NCBI GenBank assembly: GCA_018969015.1
Contig: JAGWZE010000005.1
Coordinates: 1 to 64,000 of the forward strand
Direction: 5' to 3'
Source of the DNA: Alphaproteobacteria bacterium
Lineage (GTDB): Bacteria; Pseudomonadota; Alphaproteobacteria; Caulobacterales; Aquidulcibacteraceae
DNA length: 64,000 bases
Each line of letters opens with the position of its first letter. Position 1 is the stretch's first letter. The position numbers were made by a program, and so were the translations under genes. Below, piece after piece: positions 1 through 8,236 of this stretch. A model generated the notes under the pieces. The model ran no database searches. It had not been told where the DNA came from and worked only from the letters and a program-made list of their open reading frames with translations.

Positions 1-2
1 CG

Positions 3-2300
3 CCGCCGCAGCCCGCCGCCGGGGCCCGGCCTGCTGCGCCCGCCCCCGCCGACACCGCCGCCGCCGCCGCGACCGCGCCAGCGGCCGCGCCAACAGCCGC
101 CGTCACACGCGGCAAGCCGATCGCCGATTGGCCCGCCGTTGGCGTCGCCGCCGCGATGACGCTCGTCTACGCGGGCGTGTGGGCCGCGGCGCAGGCCGCG
201 CCGACGCCGCTTGCGCCCGCGCCGATCGCGCTCGGGGTGATGGCCGGGATCGGGGCCCTGGCGCTCGGCGCGAGCCTGCGGCTTGGCCCTTGGTTCGTTC
301 TGCTCGGCCTCGCCCTTGCGTTCGCGGCGCCGGCGCTCGTCGCGCTCGCGCGGCCGGCGCCGGCCGCCCTGTTCGCCTATCTGGCCGCAATCACTGGAGC
401 CGCGCTGTTGATCGTGCGCGTGCGCGATTGGCGTCTGCTGCCCTGGTTCGCTTTGGCGGGGGCCCTGCTCTGGCCGACGCTCTGGCTCGCGTTCGCCTTC
501 ACCGGCGCGGCGCAGGTCGCGGTGTCGGTCTATCTCGTGGCGGTGGCCGCCATGTGCGTGGCGTTCGGCTGGCGCGACACGAAGCGCAGCGCGCTCACGG
601 CGCCCTCCGAAGCCGGCGCGACTGCCTCTGCGGGCGTGATCGGCGCGGGACTTCTGCTGCTTGGCCTGACGCATGTCACCGGCCACGGCGTTGCGCCTGC
701 GACCGGCGTGTTCGCGCTCGCCGCCGCCGTCATCGCCGCCGCCGCGTTCCGCGAAGGGCTGGTGTTCGCCGCGCTCGGCGCCGCGATCATCGCGCTCGCG
801 ACGCTGATCGATTGGCCCGCATTGCCGCCGATCGCGGGCGGCCTGCCGCACATCGTGCTCGGTGTGAACGGCCTCGTCTCCGCCGGCGCCGCGCTCGCGT
901 TCGCCGCGAGTGTCGGCGGCTGGGCGATGATGGCGCGCCACGAACGCCCCGTGATCGGCGCCGGCCTTTCCGCGCTCGGGCCGCCGCTCGTTCTCGCGGC
1001 GCTGCATTGGAAATCCGACGGCTTCGGTCCCGGCTGGGCGTGGGGCCTGATGGCGCTGACGCTCGCCGCCGTCACCGCATGGACGCTCGTGCAGATGCTG
1101 CGCCGCGCCGGGCGCGCGGACGACGCCGTGGGCCCCATCAACGCGTTCGCCGTCGGCGCCGCGATCTCCGCGGCCTGCGCCGTGGGCTTCGCGTTGTCGG
1201 GCTACCCGCTCGGCGCCGGCCTCGCGCTGCTGGCGCCCGCCTGCGCCTGGTTCGACCGCCAGTACGCCCTGCCCGCGCTGAAGGCGAGCGCCGCGATCGC
1301 GGCTGCCGCCGCCGTGATCTGGCTCGTCCCGCCGCTCGCGCTGCTGCACCCCGTCGGCGCGACACCGCTGCTCAACGCGCTGGCGCCGAGCTACATCGTC
1401 GCGGCCACCGCGCTCGCTTTGGCTGCACGGCTCTTCGATCAAACCGTCGGGCGTGACGACACCCTGCTCGTGCAGACACTCGAAGCCGCGGCGCTGCTGC
1501 TGGCCGCGGTGTTCCTGTCCGCGGAAGTGCGTCACCTCGCCAATGCCGGCGCGATGACCGCGCCCTACGCCACGCTCGCCGAAGTCGGCGGGCATACGCT
1601 GGCCTGGCTCGGCTTTGCGATCGCGCTGGCCTGGCGCTTCGGCCCGCAGCCGCGGCGCCTGTTGTTCGTCGCCGAGGCGCTCGCGTTCTGCGCGGCCCTG
1701 GCGAACGTCGCGATCATGGGCCTCGTCGTCGTCAATCCGTGGTGGGGGCTCAACCCAGCGCCCGCGCCGGGATGGCCGATCGCCAACGCGCTGGCGCTCG
1801 CCTTCGCGGCGCCCGCAGCGGCGCTTGCCCTTTACGCCGCGCTGCGCAGCAGCCAGGGCATGACGGGCCGCGCCGGCGCGGCCGCAGCGGCGGCGGTCGT
1901 GCTCGCGTTCGTCAATGTCACGCTGGAAGTGCGCCGCGCCGCCCATGGCCCGCTCGATCTGCAGACGCCGCCCGTCGGGATCGGCGAGGGCTGGACGATG
2001 CTGGCCGCCTGGGGCCTCGTGGTCGCGGCGCTGGCCGGTGTCGGCGTGTGGCGGCGCAGCCCGCTGATCCTGATCCTGTCGCTCGGCGGGGCCGCGCTGA
2101 CGATCGGCAAGGGCGCGCTCGTCGACGCCCCGGCGCTGGACGGCCTGTCGCGCGCCATCGCCTTTTTCGCGCTCGCCGCCGCGGCGTTGCTTGCGGCGTT
2201 CTTCTATCTGCGCGTCCTGGGCCCGCGCCCGGCGGCAGCGCCCGTCTATCGCGCCGCGGCCGGCGACCCCAACCTGTCCCCGCCGCAGGATGCGCGCTGA
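3..2300 (+). CDS. DUF2339 domain-containing polytopic membrane protein (5' truncated)
   Basis: The reading frame is open from the first bases of the window, so the start lies upstream; an internal Met at 156 is probably not the start. The visible protein begins with a Pro/Ala-rich stretch (about 35 residues) and continues as a long series of hydrophobic Ala/Leu/Val segments, more than 15 of them, separated by short charged turns. A Pro/Ala linker followed by a very long chain of helices, with turns such as FAYLAAITGAALLIVRVRDW, is typical of the DUF2339 family. Function is unknown; an inner-membrane location is inferred. The next gene, dapB, starts 20 bp downstream on the same strand, so the two may be co-transcribed. 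Confidence 0.75.
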   Translation, partial: PPQPAAGARPAAPAPADTAAAAATAPAAAPTAAVTRGKPIADWPAVGVAAAMTLVYAGVWAAAQAAPTPLAPAPIALGVMAGIGALALGASLRLGPWFVLLGLALAFAAPALVALARPAPAALFAYLAAITGAALLIVRVRDWRLLPWFALAGALLWPTLWLAFAFTGAAQVAVSVYLVAVAAMCVAFGWRDTKRSALTAPSEAGATASAGVIGAGLLLLGLTHVTGHGVAPATGVFALAAAVIAAAAFREGLVFAALGAAIIALATLIDWPALPPIAGGLPHIVLGVNGLVSAGAALAFAASVGGWAMMARHERPVIGAGLSALGPPLVLAALHWKSDGFGPGWAWGLMALTLAAVTAWTLVQMLRRAGRADDAVGPINAFAVGAAISAACAVGFALSGYPLGAGLALLAPACAWFDRQYALPALKASAAIAAAAAVIWLVPPLALLHPVGATPLLNALAPSYIVAATALALAARLFDQTVGRDDTLLVQTLEAAALLLAAVFLSAEVRHLANAGAMTAPYATLAEVGGHTLAWLGFAIALAWRFGPQPRRLLFVAEALAFCAALANVAIMGLVVVNPWWGLNPAPAPGWPIANALALAFAAPAAALALYAALRSSQGMTGRAGAAAAAAVVLAFVNVTLEVRRAAHGPLDLQTPPVGIGEGWTMLAAWGLVVAALAGVGVWRRSPLILILSLGGAALTIGKGALVDAPALDGLSRAIAFFALAAAALLAAFFYLRVLGPRPAAAPVYRAAAGDPNLSPPQDAR

Positions 2301-2320
2301 ACCGCCGTGAGGAGATCGAC

Positions 2321-3112
2321 ATGACGCGAGTTGCGATCGCCGGGGCCGCAGGCCGCATGGGCCGCGCGCTTGTGCGCGCCGCGAAGGACGCCGGCCTTTC
2401 CGTCGTCGCCGCGACCGAGCGCCCGGGCGCGCCCGACCTCGGCAAGGACGCGGGCGTCCTCGCCGGCCTCGACCCGCTTGGCGTTCCGCTCACGGACGAT
2501 CCCGCCGCCCTGCCCGCGTGCGACGCCTTCATCGACTTTACCACCCCGGCCGCGACGCGCGCCGCGCTCGCCGCACTGCCGCCGGGCGTCGCCGCCGTCA
2601 TCGGCACGACGGGCCTGGGCGCCGACGACGAAGCCGCGATCGCCGCGGCGGCGGGCGCGCGCGTGATCGTCAAGTCCGGCAATTTCAGCCTCGGCGTGAA
2701 TCTTCTCGCCGCGCTCGTCCGGCAGGCCGCGGCGCGGCTCGGGACGGACTGGGACATCGAAATCCTCGAAACCCACCATCGCATGAAGGTCGACGCGCCC
2801 TCCGGCACCGCGCTCCTGCTCGGCGAGGCCGCGGCCGAAGGCCGTGGCGCGCCGCTCTCCGACCTGCGCACTCCGCCTTATGACGGCCTCACCGGCCCGC
2901 GCCGCGCCGGCGCGATCGGCTTCGCCGTGCAACGCGGCGGCGGGGTGATCGGCGAGCATGACGTGACGTTCGCGACCGATGGGGAAGTGCTGCGCCTGTC
3001 GCACCAGGCGCTCGATCGCGCCTTGTTCGCGAAAGGCGCGCTGGCCGCCGCGCGCTGGGCGACGGGCAAGCCGCCCGGTGTCTATTCGATGCGCGACGTG
3101 CTGGCGCTCTGA
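2321..3112 (+). CDS. dapB: 4-hydroxy-tetrahydrodipicolinate reductase DapB
   Basis: Cytosolic NAD(P)H-dependent enzyme of lysine and meso-diaminopimelate synthesis, reducing (hydroxy)tetrahydrodipicolinate. The 263-residue protein has the N-terminal nucleotide-binding motif GAAGRMG (residues 8-14) and the family signature ETHHRMKVDAPSGTA, with catalytic His152/His153 and Lys156. Length is usual for alphaproteobacterial DapB. The ATG at 2321 follows a GAGGAGAT-type ribosome binding site. The 3' end overlaps the convergent DUF2244 gene by 31 bp. Confidence 0.97.
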   Translation: MTRVAIAGAAGRMGRALVRAAKDAGLSVVAATERPGAPDLGKDAGVLAGLDPLGVPLTDDPAALPACDAFIDFTTPAATRAALAALPPGVAAVIGTTGLGADDEAAIAAAAGARVIVKSGNFSLGVNLLAALVRQAAARLGTDWDIEILETHHRMKVDAPSGTALLLGEAAAEGRGAPLSDLRTPPYDGLTGPRRAGAIGFAVQRGGGVIGEHDVTFATDGEVLRLSHQALDRALFAKGALAAARWATGKPPGVYSMRDVLAL

Positions 3113-3621
3113 TCCGCCACGGGCCAGCGCTCCTCCCGCGCGCGCCGCAACGCCTGCGCCAACGCGCCGGCAAAATCCTCGCGCTCGTCCGGCGACAGGA
3201 ACGCCGCAACCGGAACGCTTTGCCCGCCCGCGGCCAGATTGACCGCGGTTTCGGCGGTCTCGACGCGCACCCAATGCGGATGCACGATCCAATGATCGGC
3301 AGCGCCTTTCGCGGGCACGCGCGCGACGTGCAGCCGATCTCCCGCGACGAGGACACGCTCACGCGCGCGGCCATCGCGGTAGCTGATCGCGAACGCCGCC
3401 CCGAACAGCACGACGTCCAGCCCCATGAACCCGGCCACCGGATAGGCCCCCGCCGCCACGAACCCGATCGCGACCACGAGGTTGATGAGCGCGAACGCGC
3501 CGAACACCAGCGCGAACGCTTTTTGGCTCAGCGAACGGTTCGGGCTCAGCTCGGCGTCCAGATAGACCGGCCCCGCGGCGGGCGCCGGCGCGGTCTCGAG
3601 GCGTGTCCATTGCGGCGACAT
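3082..3621 (-). CDS. DUF2244 domain-containing membrane protein
   Basis: A 179-residue protein from the ATG at 3621; an upstream in-frame Met would add 12 Arg/Ala-rich residues and looks unlikely. Two hydrophobic segments (about residues 31-50 and 56-75) are followed by a soluble domain with RVLVAGDRLHV and HPHWVRVE, as in DUF2244 proteins. The C-terminal region is an alpha-helical tail. Function is unknown; it is probably an inner-membrane protein. It is divergent from nth, whose ATG is at 3690, leaving a 68 bp shared promoter region, and convergent with dapB. Confidence 0.85.
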   Translation of the reverse strand: MSPQWTRLETAPAPAAGPVYLDAELSPNRSLSQKAFALVFGAFALINLVVAIGFVAAGAYPVAGFMGLDVVLFGAAFAISYRDGRARERVLVAGDRLHVARVPAKGAADHWIVHPHWVRVETAETAVNLAAGGQSVPVAAFLSPDEREDFAGALAQALRRAREERWPVADQSASTSRIE

Positions 3622-3689
3622 GGGACGAATGGTGGCGCGCCTTGCACGCCGCGCCAAGGGGCGCCACTGAACGTCGCAGAGCCAGACCT

Positions 3690-4478
3690 ATGCCCAACGC
3701 CGCCGCCGCCCCGCCCCTTCTGACGAAACGCGCCGCCGGCGCCCTTTATGGGCGGCTGGCCGAAGCCGATCCCGCGCCGAAGACGGAACTCGACTATTCC
3801 TCGCCCTACACGCTGCTCGTCGCCGTGGTGCTCAGCGCGCAGGCGACGGACAAGGGCGTCAACAAGGCCACCAAAGGCCTGTTCGCCGCGGCCGACACGC
3901 CGGCCAAGATGGTGGCGCTCGGCGAGGCCGGCATCGCCGCGCACGTGAAGACGATCGGGCTGTGGCGCAACAAGGCGAAGAACGTGCTCGCCCTCAGCCA
4001 GACGCTGCTGGACGAGCACGGCGGCGAGGTGCCGACCGAACGCGCCGCCCTGGAACGCCTGCCCGGCGTCGGCCGGAAGACGGCGAGCGTGGTGCTCGCC
4101 GAGGCGTTCGGCCAGGCCGCAATCGCCGTCGACACGCACGTCTTCCGCGTCGCCAACCGCACCGGGCTCGCCAACGCCAAGACGCCCGACGCCGTCGAAG
4201 ATCAGCTGATGGAGATCACGCCGAAGCGGTATCTCCATGGCGCTCACCACTGGCTGATCCTGCACGGCCGCTACACCTGCGTCGCCCGTACGCCGAAATG
4301 CCCGGAGTGTCCGATCCGGACGATCTGCCTCTATCCGGACAAGACGCCCGCGAAAGGCGCGGCCAAACCTGCCGCTGCGCGCGGCGGGAAGACTCAGGCC
4401 GGCGGCGCGTCCAAAGCCGCGACCAAGGCGCGCGCCAAGGCCGCGGCCGCCGGCGGCGCGAAGGTCAAGAACAAGTAG
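3690..4478 (+). CDS. nth: endonuclease III
   Basis: DNA N-glycosylase/AP lyase of base excision repair acting on oxidised pyrimidines. The protein is 262 aa from the ATG at 3690. The helix-hairpin-helix LERLPGVGRKTA carries catalytic Lys130, and VDTHVFRVANR carries catalytic Asp148. The C-terminal [4Fe-4S] motif C-X6-C-X2-C-X5-C uses Cys197, 204, 207 and 213. About 45 Lys/Ala/Gly-rich residues follow the cluster; this basic tail is longer than in E. coli Nth (211 aa). The 3' end overlaps the convergent ATP-grasp gene by 85 bp. Confidence 0.96.
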   Translation: MPNAAAAPPLLTKRAAGALYGRLAEADPAPKTELDYSSPYTLLVAVVLSAQATDKGVNKATKGLFAAADTPAKMVALGEAGIAAHVKTIGLWRNKAKNVLALSQTLLDEHGGEVPTERAALERLPGVGRKTASVVLAEAFGQAAIAVDTHVFRVANRTGLANAKTPDAVEDQLMEITPKRYLHGAHHWLILHGRYTCVARTPKCPECPIRTICLYPDKTPAKGAAKPAAARGGKTQAGGASKAATKARAKAAAAGGAKVKNK

Positions 4479-5293
4479 GGCTCAATCGCCTCGACCTCGA
4501 TCACGCGCGGGGCGCCGTCCTGCCCTTCCACGAGATCGACGCGCGCATAGAGCATCCCCCGCGGTGACGCCGCGACAGCCGCACGCGCGGCCTCCATCTG
4601 CGCCGCGCTCGCCACGCCCGGGCCGAACCGCGCGCCGTCCACGTTGGCGAACCACTTCCCCTCGGCGGGAAGCTTGTGGATCGTGTGCGCCACCGCGCCG
4701 CCGAACAGGAAGATCGACGTCTCGCCCGCCGTCTGGATCGACGGCAGGAACGGCTGCAGCATCGCCGGGCCCGTGGGCGCCGCGATCAGATCCGCCTCCG
4801 ACCACGCATTGCGGCGGATCCGGATCGTCGCCTGCGACCCCGCGCCGACCTGCGGCTTCACGACCAGCTCCGCCGCCTCGAACGTGTCGAAGGCGCGGAT
4901 CACGTCGTGCGGGGTCACACGCTCGGTCCATACCGTGGGGATGGTCGGCACGTCCTGCGCGGCGAGTTCCTGCAGGTAGGTCTTGCGCGCATTCCACGCC
5001 ACGACCGCGGACGGATTGAACAGCCGCAGCCCCTGCGCCTCGACCTCCGCGAGGCGCGCGCGAAACGCCGCGGCGCGCTGCGCGTAGTCCCATGTCGAGC
5101 GGATCAGCGCGCCGTCGAACCCGGCCTCGGCGAGATCGGGATCGTCCCAACGGCGGATCTCGAACGCGATCCCCGCCGCCCGCGCCGCGGGCTCGAGAAG
5201 CTTGTAGTCCTCGGCATCGGGGCCGGGGAGCTCGCCGAGCTGGAGGGGGCCGCCGCGCCACGACGCGCCCGTCAGATACGCCACACGCCGCAT
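4394..5293 (-). CDS. ATP-grasp domain-containing protein
   Basis: A 299-residue protein starting MRRVAYLTG. The middle shows an ATP-grasp layout: LVVKPQVGAGSQ (nucleotide-binding Lys and Gly-rich loop), ETSIFLFGGAVAHTIHK, and YARVDLVEGQDGAPRVIEVEAIEPYLFL, which supplies the acidic metal ligands near the C-terminus. Such proteins ligate a carboxylate to an amine or thiol; the substrates here cannot be read. Its ATG shares one base with the stop codon of the lipoprotein gene before it (TGATG), suggesting translational coupling. Its stop lies 85 bp inside the 3' end of convergent nth. Confidence 0.85.
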   Translation of the reverse strand: MRRVAYLTGASWRGGPLQLGELPGPDAEDYKLLEPAARAAGIAFEIRRWDDPDLAEAGFDGALIRSTWDYAQRAAAFRARLAEVEAQGLRLFNPSAVVAWNARKTYLQELAAQDVPTIPTVWTERVTPHDVIRAFDTFEAAELVVKPQVGAGSQATIRIRRNAWSEADLIAAPTGPAMLQPFLPSIQTAGETSIFLFGGAVAHTIHKLPAEGKWFANVDGARFGPGVASAAQMEAARAAVAASPRGMLYARVDLVEGQDGAPRVIEVEAIEPYLFLTFAPPAAAALARALVAALDAPPA

Positions 5294-5682
5294 CACGACC
5301 GCCCTTCCGCGACGCGCGCGCGCGCCTGCTCGGCGCACTGCGCCGGCGTGGGGATCGCCGCGCCGGGTTTCGGCGCATCGGCCTGCACGATGCGCAGCCG
5401 CAACCGCCCCTGCCCGTCGTCCGCGAAGCCCAACGCCAGTGCGCAGTCCGGCAGACGCCACGAAAGCATCGCGCCCACCCCTTCCCGGCGGTCGACGTCC
5501 GGTTTGCCGAGCGCCGCCACGAGCGCGTCCGGCCCCGGCGCATCCGGTCTCCCGGCCGCCGCCAAGAGAGACTCCGCCGACATCATCCGCGACGTGGTGG
5601 TGGAGACCGGCGTCGTCACGGCATAGCCGCCGCCGCACGCCGTCAGCGCCGCAGCGCCTGCAAGGGACAAGAACTTCCGCAT
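5293..5682 (-). CDS. putative lipoprotein
   Basis: A 129-residue protein with a lipoprotein signal peptide: Met-Arg-Lys, a short hydrophobic core, then the lipobox LTAC with Cys16 as the likely acylated residue. After the signal comes a Gly/Ala/Thr stretch and a small domain containing ALVAALGKPDVDRREGVGAMLSW and RLRIVQADAP, reminiscent of small SmpA/BamE-like or DUF-type lipoproteins, though I cannot assign it. It is the first gene of a two-gene operon with the ATP-grasp protein (TGATG overlap). It is divergent from the PfkB kinase, with 87 bp between starts. Confidence 0.7.
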   Translation of the reverse strand: MRKFLSLAGAAALTACGGGYAVTTPVSTTTSRMMSAESLLAAAGRPDAPGPDALVAALGKPDVDRREGVGAMLSWRLPDCALALGFADDGQGRLRLRIVQADAPKPGAAIPTPAQCAEQARARVAEGRS

Positions 5683-5769
5683 CGCGGCTTCCTGCCCCTG
5701 TCCGGGCCGCCGCGCAACACTCGGCCGCCACCCTTGCGCGCACGCGTTCGCCGTGAAACACGCTGCGCC

Positions 5770-6774
5770 ATGAGCACAACGCCCGCCTCCGCCGCCTACG
5801 ACGTCGTCGCCGTCGGCAACGCCATCGTCGATGTCCTCCATGCCGCGCCGGACGATTTCCTCGAAGCGCACGGCATCACGCGCGGCGCGATGACGCTGAT
5901 CGACGACGCCCGCGCGCTGTACCTTACGGACCTGTTCGCCGATCCGGTCGTCGCCGCTGGCGGATCCGCCGCCAACACGCAGACGGGCGTGGCCAGCTTC
6001 GGCGGGCGCGCCGCTTATATCGGCAAGGTCGCCGACGACGCGCTTGGCGAGCGCTTCACCACCGCCTTCCGCGCCGCCGGCGTCCAGTTCGCCACGCCCC
6101 CGCGCAAGGGCCCGCCCGGCACGGCGCGCAGCATCATCATCGTCTCGCCAGACGGCCAGCGCAGCATGAACACCTATCTCGGCGCCTCGACGCTGCTCGA
6201 ACGCGCCGACATCGACGCCGAGCTCATCCGCGCGTCGACCATCACGTTCCTCGAGGGCTATCTGTTCGACCGCGAGGAGGCGAAAGCCGCCTTCGTACTG
6301 GCCGCGGAGATCGCGCGGGCCGCCGGCCGAAAAGTCTCCCTGACGCTGTCGGACCTGTTCTGCGTCGATCGCCACCGCGACGCGTTCCGTCATCTCGTCG
6401 CCGGCCACGTCGACGTTTTGTTCGCGAACGAGCAGGAGATCCTCGCGCTCTACGAGACGCGCGATCTGGAGACGGCGATCGCCGCCGCACGCGCGGTGTG
6501 CCCCGTCGTCGCGGTCACGCGTTCGGAGAAAGGCTCGATCATCGCCGCCGGCGAAGACACCTTCGTCGTCACCGCGACGCCGGGCGTGAAGGTCGTCGAC
6601 ACGACCGGCGCCGGCGATCTCTACGCCGCCGGCTTCCTCTACGGCTACGCGACCGGCCGCACCCTCGACGTCTGCGGCCGCCTCGGTTCGATCGCCGCCG
6701 CCGAGGTGATCGGCCACATGGGCCCGCGGCCGGAGACATCCCTGGCGAAGCTGGCCGCCGACGTCGGGATTTAG
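5770..6774 (+). CDS. PfkB-family carbohydrate/adenosine kinase
   Basis: A 334-residue ribokinase-fold kinase. Signatures seen are the N-terminal AVGNAIVDV, the GGSAANT substrate/lid motif with GGRAAYIGKVADDALG (PfkB signature 1), and near the C-terminus VDTTGAGDLYAAGF with the catalytic base Asp283 and anion-hole GAGD. In alphaproteobacteria this subgroup is often annotated adenosine kinase; the substrate cannot be proven from sequence. The ATG at 5770 begins directly after a divergent promoter region shared with the lipoprotein gene. Confidence 0.9.
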   Translation: MSTTPASAAYDVVAVGNAIVDVLHAAPDDFLEAHGITRGAMTLIDDARALYLTDLFADPVVAAGGSAANTQTGVASFGGRAAYIGKVADDALGERFTTAFRAAGVQFATPPRKGPPGTARSIIIVSPDGQRSMNTYLGASTLLERADIDAELIRASTITFLEGYLFDREEAKAAFVLAAEIARAAGRKVSLTLSDLFCVDRHRDAFRHLVAGHVDVLFANEQEILALYETRDLETAIAAARAVCPVVAVTRSEKGSIIAAGEDTFVVTATPGVKVVDTTGAGDLYAAGFLYGYATGRTLDVCGRLGSIAAAEVIGHMGPRPETSLAKLAADVGI

Positions 6775-6791
6775 CCCGCAGGTCAGAGGCG

Positions 6792-6852
6792 CTTGTCATT
6801 TTGACAAGGACGCTTGACCAGACCCGATGGATGTGAGACAAGCCTCCTTGTC
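6792..6852. promoter_or_regulatory. operator-like palindromes upstream of the membrane protein/XRE operon
   Basis: CTTGTCA-TTT-TGACAAG (6792-6808) is a perfect 7+7 inverted repeat. GACAAG-CCTC-CTTGTC (6837-6852) is a second one with the same core in the opposite orientation. The first contains TTGACA (6801-6806), which could be a -35 box. Further CTTGAC half-sites occur at 6814 and just before the ATG at 6874. The spacing suggests a repressor site over the promoter; the XRE protein encoded downstream is the natural candidate (inference). Confidence 0.6.
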
Positions 6853-6873
6853 ACAAGGCAAGGGAAGCTTGAC

Positions 6874-7785
6874 ATGACCGCCACGAAGCCCCAGCCCGCC
6901 AGGTCAGGCCAGATGGCCATTACCGTCACGGGCCTCTTGATCTTCCTCTCCGCCACTGGCGCTGCCGCGCCCAAGACGGTCGGGCGTCTCCAGGGCCTGG
7001 GCATCGGCCTGACCGAGGCGCAAATCGTTCTGCACGTCGCGCCGGTTCTGATCGGCGCCGTCGCGGTCGTTCTGGCGCAAATGATCGCCGCCGGTCGCTC
7101 CACGCCCGTTCGTTTCGGCGTCTACGCCCTGCTTGGCGTATTCACCGGCTTCATCCTCGGCGCCGCCCTTGACCTGTTCGTCGGCGTCAGTGCGCTGATC
7201 ACGGCGGTGTTCGGCCCAGGGGAGATCCGGGACGAGCACGCGGTCGGCTGGGCCGTGACGGCGATGTGCATCGCGTGGGCGCTGATGATGGCCGCCATCG
7301 CGGTGTTCGGAACGCCGGCCGCACGTGCGCTCCAGGACGCGGGAGGCGATCCTGAATGCGCGGAGGTGCGCCCCCGTGACCGCGCCCTCTCGCGCGAAGG
7401 CGCATTGGGCATGGGCGCCCTCGGCGTCTCGACCGGCGCCTTGACGATCCTGTCGCAGACGGCCGCCAGCGGCGCTGCCGCGGCGGTCCTCGCCGCCGTC
7501 GCCGCCCTGGGATTCATCGGCTCGACCTGGGCTAGCTGGTCCATCTGGCGCCGTTCCGACGAGCTGCAGCAGCGTGCCGTGCTTCAGGCCTATACGGGGT
7601 CGGCGCTGATCGTGACCGCCGCGGTGTTCATTTGGGCGATCGCCACGAGCCTCGGCGCCCAACTCACGCTCTCGCCCTACGCGCTCTATATCGGCTTCAC
7701 GGTCGTGCAATTCGCGGCGGCGATCGCCGCCAACATCGGCTCGCAGATCGCGCTGTCCTCGTCGCCGCGGGGCCGCACGGCATGA
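6874..7785 (+). CDS. polytopic membrane protein paired with an XRE regulator
   Basis: A 303-residue protein with about eight hydrophobic segments (roughly residues 15-33, 53-72, 80-105, 122-146, 180-225, 240-262 and 268-293). A charged loop around residues 150-170 separates two four-helix halves. I recognise no enzyme motif. The start at 6874 follows AAGGGAAG; a longer form from 6814 would begin inside the operator region and is less likely. Its stop overlaps the start of the XRE gene (ATGA). Membrane proteins of this kind are often co-encoded with a short XRE regulator, but the role is unknown. Confidence 0.7.
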   Translation: MTATKPQPARSGQMAITVTGLLIFLSATGAAAPKTVGRLQGLGIGLTEAQIVLHVAPVLIGAVAVVLAQMIAAGRSTPVRFGVYALLGVFTGFILGAALDLFVGVSALITAVFGPGEIRDEHAVGWAVTAMCIAWALMMAAIAVFGTPAARALQDAGGDPECAEVRPRDRALSREGALGMGALGVSTGALTILSQTAASGAAAAVLAAVAALGFIGSTWASWSIWRRSDELQQRAVLQAYTGSALIVTAAVFIWAIATSLGAQLTLSPYALYIGFTVVQFAAAIAANIGSQIALSSSPRGRTA

Positions 7786-7997
7786 TGAACCGCCTGCGCG
7801 TGCTCCGCGCGGAACGCGCCTGGAGCCAGGCCGATCTCGCCGATCATCTCGGCGTCTCGCGCCAGACCATCAACGCCATCGAGGTCGGCAAGTACGATCC
7901 GTCCTTGCCCCTCGCCTTCAAGATCGCCCGTCTGTTCGGGCTCCGTATCGAGGAGATTTTCAGCGATGACAGCGCTGATGCGAAAGCCGCCGAGTAA
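7782..7997 (+). CDS. small XRE-family (YozG-like) transcriptional regulator
   Basis: A 71-residue protein that is almost entirely a helix-turn-helix domain: NRLRVLRAERAWSQADLADHL, then GVSRQTINAIEVGKYDPSLPLAFKIARLF, then a short acidic tail. This matches the small XRE/YozG class often found with membrane proteins. Two ATG codons (7782, 7785) are in frame; 7782 gives an ATGA overlap with the membrane-protein stop and the N-terminus usual in the family. It may bind the CTTGTCA/TGACAAG sites upstream of the operon. Confidence 0.9.
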   Translation: MMNRLRVLRAERAWSQADLADHLGVSRQTINAIEVGKYDPSLPLAFKIARLFGLRIEEIFSDDSADAKAAE

Positions 7998-8169
7998 CGG
8001 CGTGCGTCCGGTGGATGTCGCCACGCTAACCGACACCGAGAAGGCGATGCTCTTCGATGCGGCCATGGCCGCGGTGGCGGAGGGCGCGGCGCCGCCGTCC
8101 GCCCACGTCCTCGCCGCGTTCGCCCGCGCCTATGTGGCGATCCGCGATCGCGAGGACGGGATCGTCTGA
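7966..8169 (+). CDS. short hypothetical protein
   Basis: A 67-residue frame (or 63 from the ATG at 7978) that overlaps the end of the XRE gene by 32 bp. Beyond the overlap its codons have the very high G/C third positions typical of true genes here. The product has an Ala-rich helical segment (FDAAMAAVAEGAAPPSAHVLAAFARAYVAIRD). I recognise no family. The overlap suggests coupling to the XRE gene; phaC begins 67 bp further on. Confidence 0.45.
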   Translation: MTALMRKPPSNGVRPVDVATLTDTEKAMLFDAAMAAVAEGAAPPSAHVLAAFARAYVAIRDREDGIV

Positions 8170-8236
8170 CCGGGCGCGGCGATCTGTCCCGGCGCGTGGC
8201 TGCGGGACCGCCACTTTTCTCGGGCACACCCGCGCC

